The notes under the pieces were generated by a model, which was not told the DNA's origin, ran no database searches, and worked only from the letters and a program-made list of their open reading frames with translations. From assembly GCA_024640045.1 (NCBI GenBank), contig JAHEFS010000005.1, forward strand, positions 1 through 60,454: a DNA stretch of 60,454 nt, given 5' to 3'. Position numbers and translations under genes: made by a program. This DNA is from Chromatiales bacterium. GTDB taxonomy: Bacteria > Pseudomonadota > Gammaproteobacteria > Xanthomonadales > SZUA-36. How positions within the stretch are numbered: the stretch's first letter is position 1; each line of letters opens with the position of its first letter. Positions 57,565 through 60,454 of this stretch are shown piece by piece.

Positions 57565-58764
57565 ATGTGGCGCCTTTCATTGGTCCGCCAGGAGCCCCGT
57601 TTGTCGTTTGCTTCTCTGCAACCCGCTGAGTTGAGCCTCGGCCTGAAATTGGCGGCCGTGCTGGCCATGCGTATGCTGGGCCTGTTCCTGGTGCTGCCTG
57701 TTTTCATGGTGTTGGCGCAGGATATTCCGGGCTTCACCCCGACCCTGGCCGGTCTGGCTATCGGCGTTTACGGCCTGACCCAGGCCGTTTTGCAGCAGCC
57801 AGTCGGTCGCTTGTCGGATCGCTGGGGCAGGCGGCGCGTGATGTTGCTTGGGCTTGCCATTTTTGCCGTCGGCGGCGTCGTGGCGGCCCTGGCGCCGTCC
57901 ATGCCGTGGCTGATTGCCGGTCGGGCGTTGCAGGGCTGTGGCGCCATAGCGGGTGTGACGCTGGCATTTGCTGCCGACCACACGCGTCCCGAGAAACGGT
58001 CACTGATCATGGCCATGATTGGAATGGGGATTGGTGCTTCGTTTCTGCTGTCCATCATGTTGTCGGTACCGCTGGCCTCGATCTTCGGTCTGCGTGGCCT
58101 GTTCTGGTTCACCAGTGCGCTCGGGGTCATGGGGATGTTGCTGCTCGTGGGAACACCCGATGGCGATTCGAAGCCATTGGAATCCCTACAGCAATCAGGG
58201 GAATTGGGTGGTATCTGGCCGCTCGCCATTTCGGTATTCTTGCTGCATGCGTTAATGACACTATTTTTCGTGGTGCTACCGGGCACCTTGATGAGCGCGT
58301 ATGGGCTGCCCCTGTCCAGGCACTGGCAGGTGTATGTCCCCACCATGGTGGTTTCAGCGGTGATCGTATTTCCGTTGTTGCGCCGCCTGGCGCAGGGTAG
58401 TCGGGAACACCAGTCCCTGAAGTGGGCATTCGCCGGGCTGGGCGTATCGCTGGGGTTGTTTGCCCTGTCCTTGCCGATGCCTGCACTGTTGTTGGGTGGG
58501 ACGCTGTTTTTCCTGGCATTCAACCTGTTGGAAGCGTCCATGCCTTCCCTGGTCAGCCGTCTGACGGGTACCGAGGGTCGTGGCCGGAAAATGGGGGTTT
58601 ACACCACTTTCCAGTTTCTGGGTGCGTTCGCCGGCGGGGCCTGTGGAGGCTGGTTGCTGCATCACGCCGGCAGCATCAACACGCTGTGGTTTGCGGCTGG
58701 TGCTGCGATGGTTTGGGCCATGTTTCTCGCCGGGCTAAAACCGGGAGAAAACGGCCGAATTTGA
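57565..58764 (+). CDS. MFS transporter (drug/metabolite efflux type)
   Basis: 399 residues with about 12 membrane helices. The loop between helices 2 and 3 carries GRLSDRWGRRRV, the major-facilitator signature, and the N-half GVYGLTQAVLQQPVGRL resembles YajR-type exporters. The C-terminal YAM domain of YajR (454 residues) is absent. AAGGAG lies 12 bases before the ATG. Gene order MFS-ssb is common in gammaproteobacteria. Substrate unknown. Confidence 0.85.
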   Translation: MWRLSLVRQEPRLSFASLQPAELSLGLKLAAVLAMRMLGLFLVLPVFMVLAQDIPGFTPTLAGLAIGVYGLTQAVLQQPVGRLSDRWGRRRVMLLGLAIFAVGGVVAALAPSMPWLIAGRALQGCGAIAGVTLAFAADHTRPEKRSLIMAMIGMGIGASFLLSIMLSVPLASIFGLRGLFWFTSALGVMGMLLLVGTPDGDSKPLESLQQSGELGGIWPLAISVFLLHALMTLFFVVLPGTLMSAYGLPLSRHWQVYVPTMVVSAVIVFPLLRRLAQGSREHQSLKWAFAGLGVSLGLFALSLPMPALLLGGTLFFLAFNLLEASMPSLVSRLTGTEGRGRKMGVYTTFQFLGAFAGGACGGWLLHHAGSINTLWFAAGAAMVWAMFLAGLKPGENGRI

Positions 58765-58777
58765 GCGCAATGGGGTG

Positions 58778-58786
58778 TGCTACACT
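58778..58786 (+). promoter_or_regulatory. Extended -10 promoter of ssb
   Basis: TGCTACACT, i.e. a TGn-extended -10 hexamer TACACT, about 60 bases before the ssb ATG. No strong -35 is seen, which an extended -10 does not require. Confidence 0.55.
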
Positions 58787-58810
58787 GCGTTGCAATCTGG
58801 AAAATGAGCA

Positions 58811-58832
58811 GGGTTCGTATCAAGTCGAACCC
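58811..58832 (+). promoter_or_regulatory. Hairpin in the ssb leader
   Basis: GGGTTCG and CGAACCC form a 7-bp stem with an 8-base loop immediately upstream of the ribosome site (GGAG). It could influence ssb translation; no T tract follows, so it is not a terminator. Confidence 0.6.
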
Positions 58833-58847
58833 GGAATGGAGATGTGA

Positions 58848-59297
58848 ATGGCACGTGGTATCAATAAAGTTATCCTGGTGGGCAATCTCGGCGCTGATCC
58901 GGAAACCCGTTACACCGCCAGCGGTTCGGCAGTAACCAATATCCGGTTGGCGACGACCGAAGCCTGGCGTGATCGCCAAAGCGGCGACAAACAGGAAAAA
59001 ACCGAGTGGCACCGGATCGTTTTCTTCAATCGTCTGGCGGAAATCGCCGGCGAATATCTGCGTAAGGGCAGCCAGGTCTACATCGAGGGCAAATTGCAGA
59101 CCCGCAAGTGGCAGGATCAGGGCGGTCAGGACCGTTACACCACGGAAATCGTCGCCAACGAGATGCAAATGCTCGGCGGGCGCGCCGGCGGCCCGGATGA
59201 TCGCGCCCCGGCCAGTGGGGGGTTCCGCGATAATGGACCGCCTTCACAGACGGGCGAACCGGAACCGGACTTCCAGGATGATGACATCCCGTTCTGA
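58848..59297 (+). CDS. ssb: Single-stranded DNA-binding protein
   Basis: 149 residues. N-terminal OB fold (about 1-110; [43 protein letters not shown]) and a short Gly/Pro-rich linker ending in the acidic tip DDDIPF that binds replication and repair partners. GGAG lies eight bases before the ATG. The linker is shorter than in E. coli (178). Confidence 0.97.
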   Translation: MARGINKVILVGNLGADPETRYTASGSAVTNIRLATTEAWRDRQSGDKQEKTEWHRIVFFNRLAEIAGEYLRKGSQVYIEGKLQTRKWQDQGGQDRYTTEIVANEMQMLGGRAGGPDDRAPASGGFRDNGPPSQTGEPEPDFQDDDIPF

Positions 59298-59381
59298 GCG
59301 GGTTGATCGTCACACTGAAATGGGATTGCATGCTTCAGCCGGCGCGCGTTTGCGCCTGGTGATAGCGAGACGGGTGACCGC

Positions 59382-60293
59382 TTGAACATCCTGCTGGCAG
59401 GCGCCGCCGGACAACTTGGCAACGAACTTTATCCGCTGCTGAGCGCGGCCGGGCAGGTGACGGCTGCCGACGTGAACCCAGCCTCCAGCAACGCGTCGCG
59501 CTGCCTGAAAGTCGATCTCGGCAATGCCGGCCAACTGGAGAATCTGCTCAATCGCTACACACCCGACCTGATCGTCAATGCCGCGGCTTATACCGCGGTA
59601 GACCGGGCGGAAGCTGATCGCGAGCTTGCTTTCCTCGTCAACGAAAAAATGCCGGGTCGCATGGCGCGCTGGGCAGCCCGCAACGATTGCAGCCTGATCC
59701 ACTATTCGACCGACTACATTTTCGATGGACGATCGGATCGCCCCTACCGGGAATCGGATACACCGGCACCGCTGAACGTCTATGGTGAGAGTAAGCTTGC
59801 GGGCGAGCGGGCGATCGAGGACAGCGGGTGTCGATCCGTGATCCTGAGAACTTCCTGGGTTTACTCCGCCCACGGCAATAATTTCGTGCTCAGCATGCTG
59901 AAGCTGGCGCGTACCCATCCGCAATTGCGGATTGTCGATGACCAGATGGGTTGCCCCACATGGGCCCGCAACCTGGCGCTTGCCACGCAGCATGTGATCC
60001 AGCACGGGTTGCTCCCGGCCGAACCCGGTTGCAACGTCTATCATTACAGTGATCGCGATGCCGTTTCCTGGTTCGAGTTTGCCTCATTGGTGTTCGACAC
60101 CGGTGTGCAATTGGGTTTGCTGGACCGGGCGCCCCGGCACGTGCCCATCGACACCGATGGATATCCGCAGGCTGCAATTCGGCCAAAGTATTCGGTGCTG
60201 GATACCAGCGCCATCCAGGCGAAAGGGTTCCATCCGCTGCCGCTAAAGGCGTCCATCGAGGCCTGCATGAAGGGAATTACGATCGATGAGTGA
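59382..60293 (+). CDS. rfbD: dTDP-4-dehydrorhamnose reductase
   Basis: 303 residues from a TTG start. Reduces dTDP-4-dehydrorhamnose to dTDP-L-rhamnose for surface polysaccharide. Rossmann motif GAAGQLG near the N-terminus, IHYSTDYIFDG and catalytic YGESK. GGTGA lies about five bases upstream. The stop overlaps the following guanylyltransferase start by eight bases, so the two are coupled. rfbA/B/C are not in the window. Confidence 0.92.
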   Translation: MNILLAGAAGQLGNELYPLLSAAGQVTAADVNPASSNASRCLKVDLGNAGQLENLLNRYTPDLIVNAAAYTAVDRAEADRELAFLVNEKMPGRMARWAARNDCSLIHYSTDYIFDGRSDRPYRESDTPAPLNVYGESKLAGERAIEDSGCRSVILRTSWVYSAHGNNFVLSMLKLARTHPQLRIVDDQMGCPTWARNLALATQHVIQHGLLPAEPGCNVYHYSDRDAVSWFEFASLVFDTGVQLGLLDRAPRHVPIDTDGYPQAAIRPKYSVLDTSAIQAKGFHPLPLKASIEACMKGITIDE

Positions 60294-60454
60294 AAGCCAT
60301 GACTATCCGCCACTGATTCCTGTGATCCTGTCCGGTGGCGCCGGGACCCGGCTCTGGCCGGTTTCCCGACGAGCGCACCCCAAGCCCTTCATGCAACTGG
60401 CCGACGGTGAGTCTCTCGCGGAGAAAACCTGGTTGCGGGCCCGGGATATAGCCG
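60286..60454 (+). CDS. manC: Mannose-1-phosphate guanylyltransferase, 3' end outside window
   Basis: The first 56 codons (MSESHDYPPLIPVIL...) are present; the window ends inside the gene. The nucleotide-binding signature SGGAGTRLWPVSR followed by HPKPFM is specific for GDP-mannose pyrophosphorylases of the ManC/AlgA type. It makes GDP-mannose for exopolysaccharide or LPS. The ATG lies inside the last codons of rfbD. Confidence 0.88.
   Translation, partial: MSESHDYPPLIPVILSGGAGTRLWPVSRRAHPKPFMQLADGESLAEKTWLRARDIA

Noticed and set aside
58795-58812. LexA box upstream of ssb
   Set aside because: CTG and CAG are separated by nine bases rather than ten and the flanking T/A consensus is missing.

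Overview
The window looks like a chromosomal segment of a GC-rich, Gram-negative gammaproteobacterium. It carries lipopolysaccharide transport genes (lptA/B/C, kdsC), Hda, IbaG-MurA, an AmgK-MurU murein-recycling pair, IspB and Hpf/PtsN/RapZ. The order rpoN-hpf-ptsN-rapZ-HPr-ptsI-mgtE and the SUF-type Rrf2 regulator recall Xanthomonadales and Chromatiales relatives. I cannot name a genus. Genes are tightly packed, with many ATGA-type overlaps. Several genes appear to use TTG starts.

Layout. 1-3.6 kb: a c-type cytochrome cluster with two four-heme tandem proteins on opposite strands, a membrane monoheme protein and a monoheme lipoprotein. 3.8-10.2 kb: protoporphyrinogen oxidase, a P-type Ca2+-like ATPase and RelA. 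10.2-15.2 kb: one giant glycosyltransferase fusion. 15.4-20.8 kb: PBP1b, a TPR lipoprotein, a YoaA/DinG-type helicase and TsaB. 20.8-33.9 kb (minus strand): a tandem glycosyltransferase, MgtE, PtsI, HPr, RapZ, PtsN, Hpf, RpoN, LptB, LptA, LptC, KdsC and a CaxA-type antiporter. 34.1-35.7 kb: ibaG-murA. 35.7-43.5 kb: M48 protease, DUF3108 protein, purN-purM, then divergent DUF2066 protein, PerM-like protein, Hda and a short AMP nucleosidase. 43.5-43.8 kb: a non-coding element with 33-bp perfect inverted repeats, followed by a terminator. 43.8-47.3 kb: an unrecognised 580-residue lipoprotein and the murU-amgK pair. 47.4-52.8 kb: the suf operon (regulator, B, C, D, S) with a strong terminator. 52.8-60.4 kb: an EF-G-like GTPase, a glycine-zipper protein, cyclophilin, IspB, an MFS transporter, SSB, RfbD and the first 56 codons of a mannose-1-phosphate guanylyltransferase.

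How the genes work together. Envelope building dominates: LPS transport, UDP-MurNAc recycling, murein polymerisation, undecaprenyl/quinone side-chain chemistry and sugar-nucleotide supply. Two multidomain glycosyltransferases sit beside housekeeping genes. Nitrogen-PTS genes lie with sigma-54 and a magnesium channel. The SUF operon and heme synthesis support the Fe-S and cytochrome proteins. No tRNA, rRNA, CRISPR array, insertion-sequence transposase or prophage was seen. The most unusual items are the giant glycosyltransferase with a perfect-unit 84-bp repeat, the apparently leaderless AMP nucleosidase gene next to a MITE-like element, the absence of kdsD from its usual slot (occupied by a possible 50-codon ORF), the TPR lipoprotein coupled to PBP1b, and an EF-G-like GTPase lacking the catalytic histidine.
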